Position numbers and translations under genes: made by a program | In this document: positions 32,896 to 43,310 of the stretch, one piece after another | Position numbering within the stretch: position 1 is the first letter of the stretch | How the letters are laid out: each line of letters begins with the position of its first letter | The notes under the pieces: model-generated | What the model was told of the DNA's origin: nothing | The model's input: only the letters and a program-made list of their open reading frames with translations | Database searches by the model: none | From: Acinetobacter sp. Ver3 | Lineage (GTDB): Bacteria > Pseudomonadota > Gammaproteobacteria > Pseudomonadales > Moraxellaceae | Assembly: GCF_000632455.1 (NCBI RefSeq) | Contig: NZ_JFYL01000001.1 | Span: forward strand, 62,001 to 126,000 | Reading direction: 5' to 3' | Length of the DNA: 64,000 nucleotides

Positions 32896-34353
32896 TTAGC
32901 TTACTTTGTCCATGTTCATATCATCGACAACATGACCAGCGATCTCAGACACTAAATTTTCAAAAGAGAAAATTTGATTTAACTGCTCTTGCGTCAAAAG
33001 ATTCTGCTCAATGACAACTTGCTGAATGGTTTTATTTTCTGCAAGACAAACCTTCCCAATTTCATCACATTTGGCATGACCTAAGATCGGATCTAATAAT
33101 GTGACGATACCAACACTTCGCATCACTGCATCGTAACAAGACTGTTCATTTGCAGTAATACCTTGAATACACTTGTTTTCCAGTGTTTGCATTGCTTGAA
33201 TTAATAAATTGGTTGATTCATTTATGGTCAGTGCAATTACAGGTTCCATGACATTTAATTGTAATTGCCCCGCTTCAGCTGCCATGGTCACTGTCAAATC
33301 ATTACCAATGACTTTAAAAGCAATTTGATTCACTACTTCAGGAATAACTGGATTGATTTTCGCAGGCATAATGGATGAGCCAGCTTGTAATTCAGGTAAT
33401 CTAATTTCAGCTAATCCCGTACGAGGCCCTGAACTTAATAAGCGCAGGTCATTACAAATTTTTGAGAGCTTGACGGCTAAACGCTTTAAAGTACTTGATA
33501 GAATAATAAATACGCCACAATCACTGGTGGCTTCAACATAGTCTTCAGCACCTTGTAATTTCAATCCAGTAATTTGAGAAAGCGTTTGAACCACTTCTAG
33601 TGCATATCCATGAGGTGTGTTCACACCCGTTCCAATCGCAGTCGCACCCAAATTTATTTCTAGCAGTAAATGACGCATCTTTTGGATGAGGCGATAGTCT
33701 TCTTTTAATAGCGTCGCAAATGCACGAAACTCTTGTCCGAGTGTCATGGGTACAGCATCTTGGAGTTGAGTTCGCCCCATTTTAATTACGTGTTGAAATT
33801 CAGATGCTTTGATCTCAATAGCAGCGATTAATGAGCGAACTTGAGACAATAAATCTTCTAAACTGTAATATGTTGCTAGTCTCAATGCAGTTGGATAAAC
33901 ATCATTGGTCGATTGCGATTTATTCACATGGTCGTTTGGATGAATTACATCATATTGACCTTTAGGCAAGCCGAGATGCTCGAGTGCAAGGTTAGCCACC
34001 ACTTCATTACTATTCATATTAATAGAAGTTCCAGCCCCACCCTGATAAATATCAATTGGAAATGATGATTTCCAACTTTCAGGCTGCTCAATCAGTTGAT
34101 CACAAGCCCATTGAATCGCTTGGCTGACATCTTGACTCAATTTGGAAAATTTTAAATTTGTCTGTGCTGATGCTTTTTTTACCTGTGCCAATGCACGAAT
34201 AAAATGTATGTTTTCACCTATTTGTTGATGCGAAATCTGAAAATTCTCCATCGCACGCAGGGTATGAATCCCATAGTAACGATCGAAAGGAACCGCTTTT
34301 TCACCGAGCAGATCATGCTCTATTCTTGTTTTATCAAATTGAACCGTAGACAC
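32896..34353 (-). CDS. aspA: Aspartate ammonia-lyase
   Basis: Reversible deamination of aspartate to fumarate and ammonia, feeding aspartate into the TCA cycle. A fumarase/aspartase-superfamily protein of 485 aa. The signature GSSIMPAKINPVIPE lies near residue 325, with the catalytic-loop serine. Substrate-binding segments include GGAGTSINMNSNEV and HPNDHVNKSQSTNDV. N-terminal LLGEKAVPFDRYYGIHTLRA is typical of AspA over FumC. It is divergent from putP. The neighbouring proline genes suggest an amino-acid catabolic region. Confidence 0.9.
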   Translation of the reverse strand: MSTVQFDKTRIEHDLLGEKAVPFDRYYGIHTLRAMENFQISHQQIGENIHFIRALAQVKKASAQTNLKFSKLSQDVSQAIQWACDQLIEQPESWKSSFPIDIYQGGAGTSINMNSNEVVANLALEHLGLPKGQYDVIHPNDHVNKSQSTNDVYPTALRLATYYSLEDLLSQVRSLIAAIEIKASEFQHVIKMGRTQLQDAVPMTLGQEFRAFATLLKEDYRLIQKMRHLLLEINLGATAIGTGVNTPHGYALEVVQTLSQITGLKLQGAEDYVEATSDCGVFIILSSTLKRLAVKLSKICNDLRLLSSGPRTGLAEIRLPELQAGSSIMPAKINPVIPEVVNQIAFKVIGNDLTVTMAAEAGQLQLNVMEPVIALTINESTNLLIQAMQTLENKCIQGITANEQSCYDAVMRSVGIVTLLDPILGHAKCDEIGKVCLAENKTIQQVVIEQNLLTQEQLNQIFSFENLVSEIAGHVVDDMNMDKVS

Positions 34354-34721
34354 TTTTATTACTCAACAATAATGCACCATTATCGTGCAATATCGATAAT
34401 AGGCTTCATGCTTATTTTCACTATTGATTTAATACTTCTTTATGCAATAAAAAATTACAACTTCGCTGTTTAAGTGACAAATGTAACTTTATGTTAAAAA
34501 TAATCATTTATAGAATTGTTTTAAACCTCAAAGTAAACTTTTTTGAAAAAATAGTCTTTGTAACCAAAATTACATTCAGTTTCACTAAACAACTATAAAT
34601 CTCACTCAAATGTAACAGAGCGTAATTTTCAAAACGTGCTTGAATCAGCTCCTCGAATAATTCGATTAAAAATTCATCTCGGAAAGATGGTCATTTAGGA
34701 CAGACAAAGGATGGCATAGCA
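34354..34721. other. aspA/putP divergent intergenic region
   Basis: A 368-base AT-rich spacer. It contains the inverted repeat ATTATCG-N8-CGATAAT (34379-34400), next to aspA. The rest is AT-rich with no terminator and no credible gene: a 35-codon frame near 34490 has no ribosome site. A strong AAAGGA site precedes putP. It should hold divergent promoters and possible Lrp/PutR binding sites. Confidence 0.55.
34379..34400. promoter_or_regulatory. Inverted repeat upstream of aspA
   Basis: ATTATCG and CGATAAT arms (7 bp, perfect) flank an 8-base centre. It lies 26 bases before the aspA start, so it could be an operator overlapping the promoter or leader. The binding protein is unknown. Confidence 0.45.
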
Positions 34722-36236
34722 ATGAGCCAATTAAATCCTACGCTAATCACATTTATTTTTTATATTGTGGCGATGCTTGGCATTGGGCTTTATGCCTACA
34801 AAGCCACGAATAATTTTGATGATTATATTTTAGGTGGTCGGAGTTTAGGCAGTGTCGTCACTGCATTATCCGCAGGTGCATCAGATATGAGTGGCTGGTT
34901 ACTCATGGGCCTACCTGGTGCAATTTATCTCTCAGGTTTATCCGAAGCTTGGATTGCCATTGGTTTAATTATCGGTGCTTGGTTGAACTGGCTGTTGGTC
35001 GCGGGTCGTCTACGTGTTCATACCGAAATACAACATAACGCATTGACTCTCCCCGACTATTTCACCAGCCGCTTTGGTGATCGGAAAAAAGTTCTTCGTA
35101 TCATCTCAGCTTTTGTAATTTTGATTTTCTTTGCAATTTATTGTGCCTCTGGCATGGTCGCAGGTGCACGTTTATTTGAAAGCCTATTTGGTTGGGATTA
35201 CAACACAGCCCTGTGGATTGGAGCAGTAGCAACGATTAGTTATGTCTGTATTGGTGGTTTTTTAGCCATCAGTTGGACAGATACATTCCAAGCAGGCCTG
35301 ATGATCTTTGCGCTTTTACTTGCTCCAGTAATGACTTATTTAGCCATTGGTGAAAATGCTCAGCAAGTTAGTGTCATTGTGGAATCCGCACACCCATTAG
35401 CGAATAATTTACTTTCAGATCTCAGCACTGTAGCAATTTTATCTTCAATGGCATGGGGACTTGGCTACTTTGGTCAACCACATATTCTTGTGCGCTTTAT
35501 GGCAGCAGATTCCGTGAAGTCTATTCCAGCAGCACGTCGAATTGGAATGACATGGATGATTCTATGTCTTGGTGGTGCAGTCGCTGTCGGTTATTTCGGA
35601 ATCGCTTACTTTGATACGTTTCCTCAACTCAGTGCTGCAGTCAATGCAAATCCTGAAACTGTTTTTATGGAATTAACTAAAATTTTATTTAATCCATGGG
35701 TTGCAGGAGTGATTCTTGCAGCGATTCTTGCTGCAGTAATGAGTACCCTAAGCTGCCAACTATTGGTATGCTCTACCACGCTTACAGAAGACTTATACAA
35801 AGCATTTATTCGTAAATCTGCCTCACAAACCGAGCTGGTTTGGGTAGGTCGTTTGATGGTATTAATCGTTGCGATTATGGCGATCTTCCTTGCAATGAAT
35901 CCGAACAGCAAGGTACTCGGTTTAGTTGCTTATGCATGGGCTGGCTTTGGTGCAGCATTTGGACCACTGATTATCCTTTCTCTCTTCTGGAAGCGAATGA
36001 CCATCAATGGTGCATTGGCAGGTATGATTGTTGGTGCTGTTACCGTCATTGTATGGAAAAACACCATGGCTGATACTGGCGTCTATGAAATCATTCCTGG
36101 CTTTATTTTATCTTGGGTGAGTATTATGGTGGTGAGTTTATTAGGCCGCCCGCCAGCGCAAGATGTGACTGACCGTTTTGATGAAGCTCAACAGAAATAT
36201 GAAATTGAAATGCAAGAAATCAAAAATGGAAGGTAA
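34722..36236 (+). CDS. putP: Sodium/proline symporter
   Basis: A 504-aa inner-membrane transporter of the sodium:solute symporter family with about 13 transmembrane helices. The N-terminal YILGGRSLGSVVTALSAGASDMSGW (residues about 34-59) contains the sodium- and proline-binding core of helix 2. GLGYFGQPHILVRFMA near 246 is the other PutP signature. The tail is hydrophilic (DRFDEAQQKYEIEMQEIKNGR). A good AAAGGATGG site precedes it. It lies beside a Lrp-type regulator and putA, so proline uptake feeds proline oxidation. Confidence 0.93.
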   Translation: MSQLNPTLITFIFYIVAMLGIGLYAYKATNNFDDYILGGRSLGSVVTALSAGASDMSGWLLMGLPGAIYLSGLSEAWIAIGLIIGAWLNWLLVAGRLRVHTEIQHNALTLPDYFTSRFGDRKKVLRIISAFVILIFFAIYCASGMVAGARLFESLFGWDYNTALWIGAVATISYVCIGGFLAISWTDTFQAGLMIFALLLAPVMTYLAIGENAQQVSVIVESAHPLANNLLSDLSTVAILSSMAWGLGYFGQPHILVRFMAADSVKSIPAARRIGMTWMILCLGGAVAVGYFGIAYFDTFPQLSAAVNANPETVFMELTKILFNPWVAGVILAAILAAVMSTLSCQLLVCSTTLTEDLYKAFIRKSASQTELVWVGRLMVLIVAIMAIFLAMNPNSKVLGLVAYAWAGFGAAFGPLIILSLFWKRMTINGALAGMIVGAVTVIVWKNTMADTGVYEIIPGFILSWVSIMVVSLLGRPPAQDVTDRFDEAQQKYEIEMQEIKNGR

Positions 36237-36249
36237 TGAGAAATAAAAA

Positions 36250-36276
36250 ATTAAGGGGCTTATAGCCCCTTTCTTA
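36250..36276. terminator. Bidirectional terminator between putP and the Lrp gene
   Basis: Stem AAGGGGC / GCCCCTT with a 4-base loop and A/T-rich flanks lies between two convergent stop codons. Confidence 0.8.
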
Positions 36277-36281
36277 TACAT

Positions 36282-36773
36282 TTACTTTTTAAATGTTTGC
36301 TTAAGTTGCACTTGCGAAGATTCCTTAATAACTTCCATCACTGGATAGCTACGGGTTTCTTTGATGCCAGGCAGTTGCCATAAAACCTGTCCAGAGATCT
36401 TACGAAACTCTTCCATGTTGGCGCAACGAATTTTAACTACAAAATCAAACCCACCGCTGATCATGTGACATTCAACAATTTCAGGGTAACTTCTGACTGC
36501 ATCAGAAAATTCTTCTAATACATTTGGAGTTGTTTTATCTAATAAAATTTCGACAAATACCACAAAACTTCGATTCAGCAGATCTGGATTTAACTTGGCT
36601 TCATAACCTGTAATATATCCATCTTTGGTTAGTTTTTGTACTCGAGCAAGCGCTGCTGTGGGAGAAAGATTGACCATTTCAGCAAGTTTTATATTTGATA
36701 GACGCCCATCTTTTTGCAAGATATCTAAAATTTTTAAATCTGTACGATCCAAGGTCATCATTTGAGTCTGCAT
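36282..36773 (-). CDS. putR: Lrp/AsnC-family regulator, probable PutR
   Basis: A 163-aa regulator. An N-terminal helix-turn-helix (LDRTDLKILDILQKDGRLSNIKLAEMVNLSPT...) is followed by a RAM/ACT-like ligand domain (YITGYEAKLNPDLL..., GGFDFVVKIRC). It is divergent from putA with about 125 bases between the starts, and convergent with putP. This is the usual place of the proline-responsive activator of putA where PutA itself lacks a DNA-binding domain. The symbol is inferred from context. Confidence 0.85.
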   Translation of the reverse strand: MQTQMMTLDRTDLKILDILQKDGRLSNIKLAEMVNLSPTAALARVQKLTKDGYITGYEAKLNPDLLNRSFVVFVEILLDKTTPNVLEEFSDAVRSYPEIVECHMISGGFDFVVKIRCANMEEFRKISGQVLWQLPGIKETRSYPVMEVIKESSQVQLKQTFKK

Positions 36774-36898
36774 GCGAATTATTCTCTAAATTTAACTCTA
36801 ATTATAGTGAGTTATGCACCATATTTTCTGTAATTATAAATTAAATAAACCTTAAAGATAAATCTATTTCATTGTCACAGGACGCTGGCGTATATCTC

Positions 36899-39800
36899 AT
36901 GGAACAACTTAGCTCACCCCTTTCTCGCCCAATAGACATTCAAGACATTACTGAATTTAAAGATAAATCAGATCTAGAATTAGAAATAAATCGTGCATGG
37001 CGCCGTGATGAATCTGAATGTGTCGAAACACTTCTCGAACAGACCGAGATTGATCAAGAAATTTCAGACAAAATTTATCAATTAGCCTTCAATTTAGCGC
37101 ATTCATTACGTGAACGTAAAGGGTCAGCGGGCAAAGCAGGCATTGTACAGGGTTTATTACAAGAATTTTCATTATCTTCACAAGAAGGTATTGCGCTCAT
37201 GTGTTTAGCTGAAGCGCTGTTACGTATCCCTGATAAAGCAACACGTGACTTATTGATCAAAGACAAAATCAACCAAGGTAATTGGAAAGATCATTTAGGT
37301 CAAAGCAGCCTAATGTTTGTAAACGCGGCAGCATGGGGCTTAATGTTAACTGGTAAGTTAATGGAAACACCTAAAGCAAATAGTCTATCTGGTCTTCTCA
37401 CAGGCATCTTGGCACGAAGTGGTCGTGGCATTATTCGTAAAGCCGTTGATGTTGCTATGCGTATGATGGGTGAACAGTTTGTGACAGGTGAAACCATTGA
37501 TGAGGCGTTAAATAATGCCGAACGATTAGAAGAACAAGGCTTTCGTTACTCATATGATATGTTAGGTGAAGCAGCGCTTACAGATCATGATGCAGAGCGC
37601 TATTATCAAGATTATACAAATGCGATTCATGCGATTGGTAAGGCATCATCCAACAAAGATGTTTACGAAGGCCCTGGGATCTCAATCAAACTTTCGGCGC
37701 TTCATTCACGTTATCAACGCTCGCAAATTGACCGTGTACACGATGAGCTTTATCACAAAGTCTTTAATTTAGCGGTTCTAGCGAAACAATATGATATTGG
37801 TCTAAATATCGATGCTGAAGAAACTGATCGGCTGGAAATTTCATTGGAACTTCTTGAACGCTTATGTTTCGAACCAAAATTGAATGGCTGGAAAGGCATT
37901 GGATTTGTGATTCAAGCTTATCAAAAAAGATGTTTTTACGTGGTCGATTACATCATTGATTTAGCTAAGCGTAGTCAAAAACGTTTAATGATTCGTTTAG
38001 TCAAAGGCGCCTATTGGGACAGTGAAATTAAGAAAGCACAAGTTGAAGGCATGACCGATTATCCTGTCTTTACTCGAAAAGTGCACACAGATTTATCTTA
38101 TATTGCATGTGCTCGCAAACTTTTAGCCGAACCAGACTTTATTTATCCACAATTCGCAACACATAATGCACAAACCTTAGCCACTATTTATCATTTGGCA
38201 AATCCTGAACAATATTATAAGGGACAATACGAATTCCAATGTTTACATGGCATGGGTGAACCACTTTATGAACAAGTCGTCGGTTCTAAAGCAGATGATA
38301 AACTTGGCGTACCTTGCCGAATTTATGCACCTGTCGGAAATCACGAAACCCTTTTGGCTTATTTGGTTAGACGATTGCTTGAAAATGGGGCAAACACGTC
38401 TTTTGTAAATCGTATTGCTGATAAAACACTCAAAATTGATGAGTTGATTGAAAATCCACATCAAACCATTGATGTCACAAGTCGAATCGAAGGCAAAGTT
38501 GGATTAAAGCACCCTGCTATTCCATATCCGAAACATTTATATGCTGATCATCGCCCTAACTCTCTTGGAATTGATCTTGCAAATGACCAAGACCTTGAAC
38601 ATTTGAATCATACTTATCAACAATGGTCTAAAGTTCAAATTAAAGCCACCCCAATGGGTCTGAGATTAGATGAATCCGTACACGATACAGAGTCAATGGC
38701 AATTCTCAATCCTGCGAACCATCAAGATATTGTCGGTGAAGTGACGGAGACTCATGCCATGCAAGTGGAAATGGCGTTAGTTAATGCGACTGAAGCACAG
38801 CAGGATTGGCAAAATTTAGAAAAAGATCAACGTGCAGAATATTTAATTACAGCATCCAATGTGATGGAGTCTCGACTTGAAGAGCTAATGGTTCTGCTCA
38901 GTCGCGAAAGCGGTAAAACATTTGCCAATGCGATTGCTGAAGTACGCGAAGCAGTAGATTTCTTACGCTACTACGCAGCACAAGTGAAAGATCTAGAACA
39001 CAAAGCCGTTATTCAACCCTTAGGTACAGTACTGTGTATTAGTCCTTGGAACTTCCCATTGGCAATTTTTACAGGTCAAATCGCGGCGGCACTTGTAACA
39101 GGGAATACTGTAATCGCCAAACCAGCGGAGCAGACTCCTTTAATTGCCTCAATTGCAGTTCAGATTCTTTGGGAATCTGGCGTACCACAATCTGTCTTAC
39201 AACTCTTGCCAGGACGTGGTGAAACAGTGGGTGCACAACTCAGTAGTGATCATCGTATTCAAGGCATTATGTTTACAGGGTCCACTGAGGTTGCGAAAAT
39301 TTTGCAGAAAACCGTTTCAAAACGACTGAATCAATTTGGTCAATCAATACCTCTCATTGCAGAGACTGGCGGTCAAAATGCCATGATCGTAGATTCTTCT
39401 GCCCTGACTGAACAAGTGGTATTAGATGTTGTCAGCTCAGCATTTGATAGTGCAGGTCAACGTTGTTCAGCACTGCGAATTTTATGTGTTCAAGAAGATA
39501 ATGCGCATACCGTGATCAAAATGCTCAAAGGTGCGATGAAGCAATTGCGTGTGGGTATTCCAAGTTTATTAAAAACTGATATCGGTCCTGTAATTGATCG
39601 CGAAGCAAAACAAACCATTGATCAACATATCAATAAAATGAAATCTTTGGGTTATCCTGTTCAACAACTCATGCGGGATCAGGATGATTCCCACCTCAAT
39701 CAAGGCACATTTGTTAAGCCGACTTTGATTGAGTTACCACATTTAGATGATCTTGAACGTGAAGTTTTTGGTCCAGTACTGCATGTCATTACTTATAAAT

Positions 39801-40648
39801 ATGGCGAACTTGATCGACTTATTGATCAAATCAATGCCAAAGGCTATGGTTTGACTATGGGCTTACACACGCGTATCGATGAAACCATACAAACCGTAAT
39901 TTCAAAAGCAGAAGTTGGAAATCTCTATATTAACCGCAACATTGTAGGTGCTGTTGTGGGTGTACAACCCTTCGGTGGAGAAGGTTTATCTGGTACAGGT
40001 CCAAAAGCTGGTGGACCAATGTACATTTATCGATTAATGCATGAATGTACACATAAAAAAATTGCACAACCTTATGCAACGAGCCAAGGCGTTGAATTGA
40101 CTGAACATCAAAATTTATTGAATCAATATAAAGATTGGGTCAATAAGTCATTTCCGCATTATCAAATGAAGGCGTTGCAACCAAGTTGTGTCGGACATAG
40201 CTATGAATTACAAGGACCAACAGGTGAAAGTAATCAATATGTTGTGTTACCGAGACATCGTGTTTTAAGCTTGGCAGATCAAGAAATAGATCAGATTCAT
40301 CAACTTCATGCCATTCTCGCGGTTGGCTCTCAGCCAACTGTTCTAGGTGAGAATACGTTTGTTTTAAAATACTTACCGTCTATGCCTAAAGAAGTCGCTC
40401 AACGTATCGCCATCATTGCTGATATTGAGACAGGTAGTTTTGATGCAATTCTACATCATGGCACCAAAAATCAACTGTTAAAATTGCAAGATAAAGTGGC
40501 TCAGCGACAAGGTCCGATCATCGGAATTACACATCTAGAGCCTAGTAATTATGACATTCCTTTAGAACGCTTCTTTATTGAACGTGCAATTAGTATTAAT
40601 ACCGCAGCTGCAGGTGGTAATGCAAGTCTAATGACCATGCAAGCTTGA
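36899..40648 (+). CDS. putA: Bifunctional proline dehydrogenase / P5C dehydrogenase
   Basis: Oxidises proline to glutamate in one polypeptide at the inner membrane. Proline dehydrogenase lies at about residues 180-480 (RLMIRLVKGAYWDSEIKKA near 364; FAD binding). The P5C dehydrogenase follows at about 560-1010, with FTGSTEVAK near 790, ETGGQNAMIVDSS near 821 and the catalytic cysteine near 855 (GQRCSALR). The total of 1249 aa includes a long C-terminal domain. The N-terminus has no ribbon-helix-helix module, so it is not self-regulating. An in-frame TTG nine codons upstream (36872) is an alternative start. Confidence 0.92.
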   Translation: MEQLSSPLSRPIDIQDITEFKDKSDLELEINRAWRRDESECVETLLEQTEIDQEISDKIYQLAFNLAHSLRERKGSAGKAGIVQGLLQEFSLSSQEGIALMCLAEALLRIPDKATRDLLIKDKINQGNWKDHLGQSSLMFVNAAAWGLMLTGKLMETPKANSLSGLLTGILARSGRGIIRKAVDVAMRMMGEQFVTGETIDEALNNAERLEEQGFRYSYDMLGEAALTDHDAERYYQDYTNAIHAIGKASSNKDVYEGPGISIKLSALHSRYQRSQIDRVHDELYHKVFNLAVLAKQYDIGLNIDAEETDRLEISLELLERLCFEPKLNGWKGIGFVIQAYQKRCFYVVDYIIDLAKRSQKRLMIRLVKGAYWDSEIKKAQVEGMTDYPVFTRKVHTDLSYIACARKLLAEPDFIYPQFATHNAQTLATIYHLANPEQYYKGQYEFQCLHGMGEPLYEQVVGSKADDKLGVPCRIYAPVGNHETLLAYLVRRLLENGANTSFVNRIADKTLKIDELIENPHQTIDVTSRIEGKVGLKHPAIPYPKHLYADHRPNSLGIDLANDQDLEHLNHTYQQWSKVQIKATPMGLRLDESVHDTESMAILNPANHQDIVGEVTETHAMQVEMALVNATEAQQDWQNLEKDQRAEYLITASNVMESRLEELMVLLSRESGKTFANAIAEVREAVDFLRYYAAQVKDLEHKAVIQPLGTVLCISPWNFPLAIFTGQIAAALVTGNTVIAKPAEQTPLIASIAVQILWESGVPQSVLQLLPGRGETVGAQLSSDHRIQGIMFTGSTEVAKILQKTVSKRLNQFGQSIPLIAETGGQNAMIVDSSALTEQVVLDVVSSAFDSAGQRCSALRILCVQEDNAHTVIKMLKGAMKQLRVGIPSLLKTDIGPVIDREAKQTIDQHINKMKSLGYPVQQLMRDQDDSHLNQGTFVKPTLIELPHLDDLEREVFGPVLHVITYKYGELDRLIDQINAKGYGLTMGLHTRIDETIQTVISKAEVGNLYINRNIVGAVVGVQPFGGEGLSGTGPKAGGPMYIYRLMHECTHKKIAQPYATSQGVELTEHQNLLNQYKDWVNKSFPHYQMKALQPSCVGHSYELQGPTGESNQYVVLPRHRVLSLADQEIDQIHQLHAILAVGSQPTVLGENTFVLKYLPSMPKEVAQRIAIIADIETGSFDAILHHGTKNQLLKLQDKVAQRQGPIIGITHLEPSNYDIPLERFFIERAISINTAAAGGNASLMTMQA

Positions 40649-40660
40649 TTCTGTTGAGTC

Positions 40661-40693
40661 AAAAAAAACCAGTGCATTGCACTGGTTTTTTAT
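40661..40693. terminator. Bidirectional terminator between putA and pepN
   Basis: Stem AAAAACCAGTGC / GCACTGGTTTTT lies between the two convergent stop codons. U tails occur on both strands. Confidence 0.92.
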
Positions 40694-40700
40694 TTGTGAT

Positions 40701-43310
40701 TTAAACAGCAAGCATACTATTTAAAGTTTCCGATACATTTTTAGATTTCACGATAGGTTTCAATGCTTCGAGTTTCGCTTTGACTTCGGCTTGTTGAGGT
40801 TGGGCTAACGTGTACCAACGTGACAAAAGTTGTAACAAACGTGAGCCTACAATCGGATTCTTTTCATCCAAATATTGAGCCAACTGAATAATGTGATCTA
40901 CCCCAAAACTCCAAGTATTCACAGGGTTTGAATTTAAACCACCAGTTACAGCACGGATTCGATTAGGTACTTTAAGATCGTAATCAGCATGTGATGTCAG
41001 TTTTTGAATCGTCTCTGCTGTCGCTTTCGGATGAGCTGCTTGGATCATAAACCACTGATCCATTGATAGAGCTTCATCTTTAAAACGCGCATAGAAATCT
41101 TCTAAAATCTCAACAGCTTGCGGTGCATCATTCCACACTAATACTTTTAAAGCACCTAAACGTTCAGACATATTACGTGTTTGACGATACTGTTGCTCAG
41201 CTAAGTCAAATGCAGCTTCATCTCCTTGACGCGCAATAAAAGAAAGCATGATGTTCTTTAAAGCACGTGTACCCATAGCTTGGGAAAAATCTGACTGTGT
41301 TGCTGGATCTAAGGATAAATAGGTCTCTTTAGCAAAATCACCTAAACGGCGAGACAAAGTATCTAATAGAGCATTACGCTTTTCATAGATCGCTGTCGGT
41401 TGATAATCGTGGTCAATACGGCTACCCAAATAACCTTCACTCGGAACATCAAATAAACGTGAAGCTAACAGCGGATCTTGCTGAATTACTCTAGGTAGCG
41501 TTTTTAACATTGCTTCAATATATATATCAGCAGGTTGGTCATTTAATAAGATGCGCTCAAGCAATGTTTGCGTCGCTTGCCACTGATTAAAGCCATTGGT
41601 TTCGTACTGTAATAAGAACGCAAGCTGTTCATCAGTATAATTAAACTCTAAATTCACGGGTGCAGAGAAATTTCGTAATAGTGAAATTACAGGCACCTTC
41701 ACCACATTTTTAAACTCGATCGTTGCTTCATCATTCGTGAATAAGTAAACACCATCTTTGACTTGATCTTCAACCAAAGCCGAGCATTCAAGTTGAAGTT
41801 GCTCACCAGTGTGTTCATCAAACAAAGCCAAAGCGACAGGAATTGGAACCGCTTTTAAGTTTGGATATTTTGGATGTGGTTTTAAACTTTGCTTAAAATT
41901 CAAACGATAAGTTTTCTGCTCAGCATCATACTCACCTTTGGCTTCAAGCTTAGGTGTACCCGGTTGGTTATACCAAGTTAAAAATCCTGATAAATCCACA
42001 CCAGAACCTGCTGATAATGCAGCAACCCAATCTTCCACAGTCACAGCTTGACCATCATGGCGACGGAAATACTCATCCGTTCCTTTACGGAATTTTTCTT
42101 TACCTAATAAAGTCGCCATCATGCGGTTAATTTCTGCACCTTTTTCATACACAGTCGCTGTATAGAAGTTATTAATTTCTACGAAATGATCTGGACGTGG
42201 AGGATGAGACAATGGGCCTGAATCCTCAGGGAATTGATGCGCTTTAAGCACTGCCACATCATCAATTCGTTGAACAGCAGCAGACTGCAAATCCTCAGAA
42301 AAAGATTGATCACGGAAAACGGTTAAACCTTCTTTCAGACAAAGTTGGAACCAGTCTCGGCAAGTAATACGATTACCCGTCCAGTTATGGAAATATTCAT
42401 GAGCGATAACAGATTGAACACGCATAATCGCAGCATCAGTCGTGTATTCTTCATCAGCTAAAACACATGATGTGTTAAAAATATTAAGCCCTTTGTTTTC
42501 CATTGCACCCATATTGAATGCACTGGTCGCGACAATCATATAATTGTCTAAATCATAAGGTAATCCATAGTGTTCTTCATCCCAACGCATAGAATGTTTA
42601 AGTGCTTCCATGGCAATATGGCACTTCGGAATATCTTTTTCTTCAGCATAAATTTCTAGAGCTACGTCACGACCTTCAGACGTGACGTAACGATCTTTTA
42701 ATACCGCTAAGTCTCCAATGACACATGCAAAGAGATAGGCTGGTTTCTTGGTTGGATCTTGCCAAATGGTATAATGACGTCCTTCGCCCACTTCACCCGC
42801 TTCAATTAAATTACCATTCGCCAGTAGGACTGGAAATTTCTTATCCGCTTCGACACGTGTTGTGAAAACAGACAGCACATCTGGACGGTCTGGATAGAAC
42901 GTAATTTTACGAAAGCCTTCTGGTTCGTTCTGTGTAACAAACAGATCAGATGCTGCTTGGTATAAACCTTCAAGTTGTGTGTTTGATTCAGGATGAATTT
43001 TAACGACTGTAACGATGCATGCATCATCAGGTACAGCTTTAATCACCAATTGTTCATCATCTAGATAATATTGCGAAGAATTTAACTCTTGACCATTCAG
43101 TGTAATTGACTTCAACTCAAGATCACGACCAAGCAAAACCAAATCACCTTCAGTCTGACGTTGCATTTTTAGTGTGCCTGTCACCATCGTATGATCGTCA
43201 TAGACTTGGATATTTAAATCAATCGAATCCACGACAAATGCTGGCTTCTGATAATCTTTCAAAAAAATCGTTTGATCTGCTTCGATCACTGGATTTGCCG
43301 CGATATTCAT
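40701..43310 (-). CDS. pepN: Aminopeptidase N
   Basis: Cytosolic zinc metalloaminopeptidase (M1 family) removing N-terminal residues from peptides. GAMENKG is near residue 270 and the zinc site HEYFHNWTGNR near 303, followed by the glutamate in KEGLTVFRDQ. The 869-aa length is typical of bacterial PepN. It has no signal peptide. It likely supports amino-acid recycling alongside the adjacent aspartate and proline catabolic genes. A long spacer precedes it. Confidence 0.96.
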   Translation of the reverse strand: MNIAANPVIEADQTIFLKDYQKPAFVVDSIDLNIQVYDDHTMVTGTLKMQRQTEGDLVLLGRDLELKSITLNGQELNSSQYYLDDEQLVIKAVPDDACIVTVVKIHPESNTQLEGLYQAASDLFVTQNEPEGFRKITFYPDRPDVLSVFTTRVEADKKFPVLLANGNLIEAGEVGEGRHYTIWQDPTKKPAYLFACVIGDLAVLKDRYVTSEGRDVALEIYAEEKDIPKCHIAMEALKHSMRWDEEHYGLPYDLDNYMIVATSAFNMGAMENKGLNIFNTSCVLADEEYTTDAAIMRVQSVIAHEYFHNWTGNRITCRDWFQLCLKEGLTVFRDQSFSEDLQSAAVQRIDDVAVLKAHQFPEDSGPLSHPPRPDHFVEINNFYTATVYEKGAEINRMMATLLGKEKFRKGTDEYFRRHDGQAVTVEDWVAALSAGSGVDLSGFLTWYNQPGTPKLEAKGEYDAEQKTYRLNFKQSLKPHPKYPNLKAVPIPVALALFDEHTGEQLQLECSALVEDQVKDGVYLFTNDEATIEFKNVVKVPVISLLRNFSAPVNLEFNYTDEQLAFLLQYETNGFNQWQATQTLLERILLNDQPADIYIEAMLKTLPRVIQQDPLLASRLFDVPSEGYLGSRIDHDYQPTAIYEKRNALLDTLSRRLGDFAKETYLSLDPATQSDFSQAMGTRALKNIMLSFIARQGDEAAFDLAEQQYRQTRNMSERLGALKVLVWNDAPQAVEILEDFYARFKDEALSMDQWFMIQAAHPKATAETIQKLTSHADYDLKVPNRIRAVTGGLNSNPVNTWSFGVDHIIQLAQYLDEKNPIVGSRLLQLLSRWYTLAQPQQAEVKAKLEALKPIVKSKNVSETLNSMLAV

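Noticed and set aside
34490..34600. A 35-codon open frame in the aspA/putP spacer
   Set aside because: No ribosome site, AT-rich, low-complexity product and no supporting terminator.
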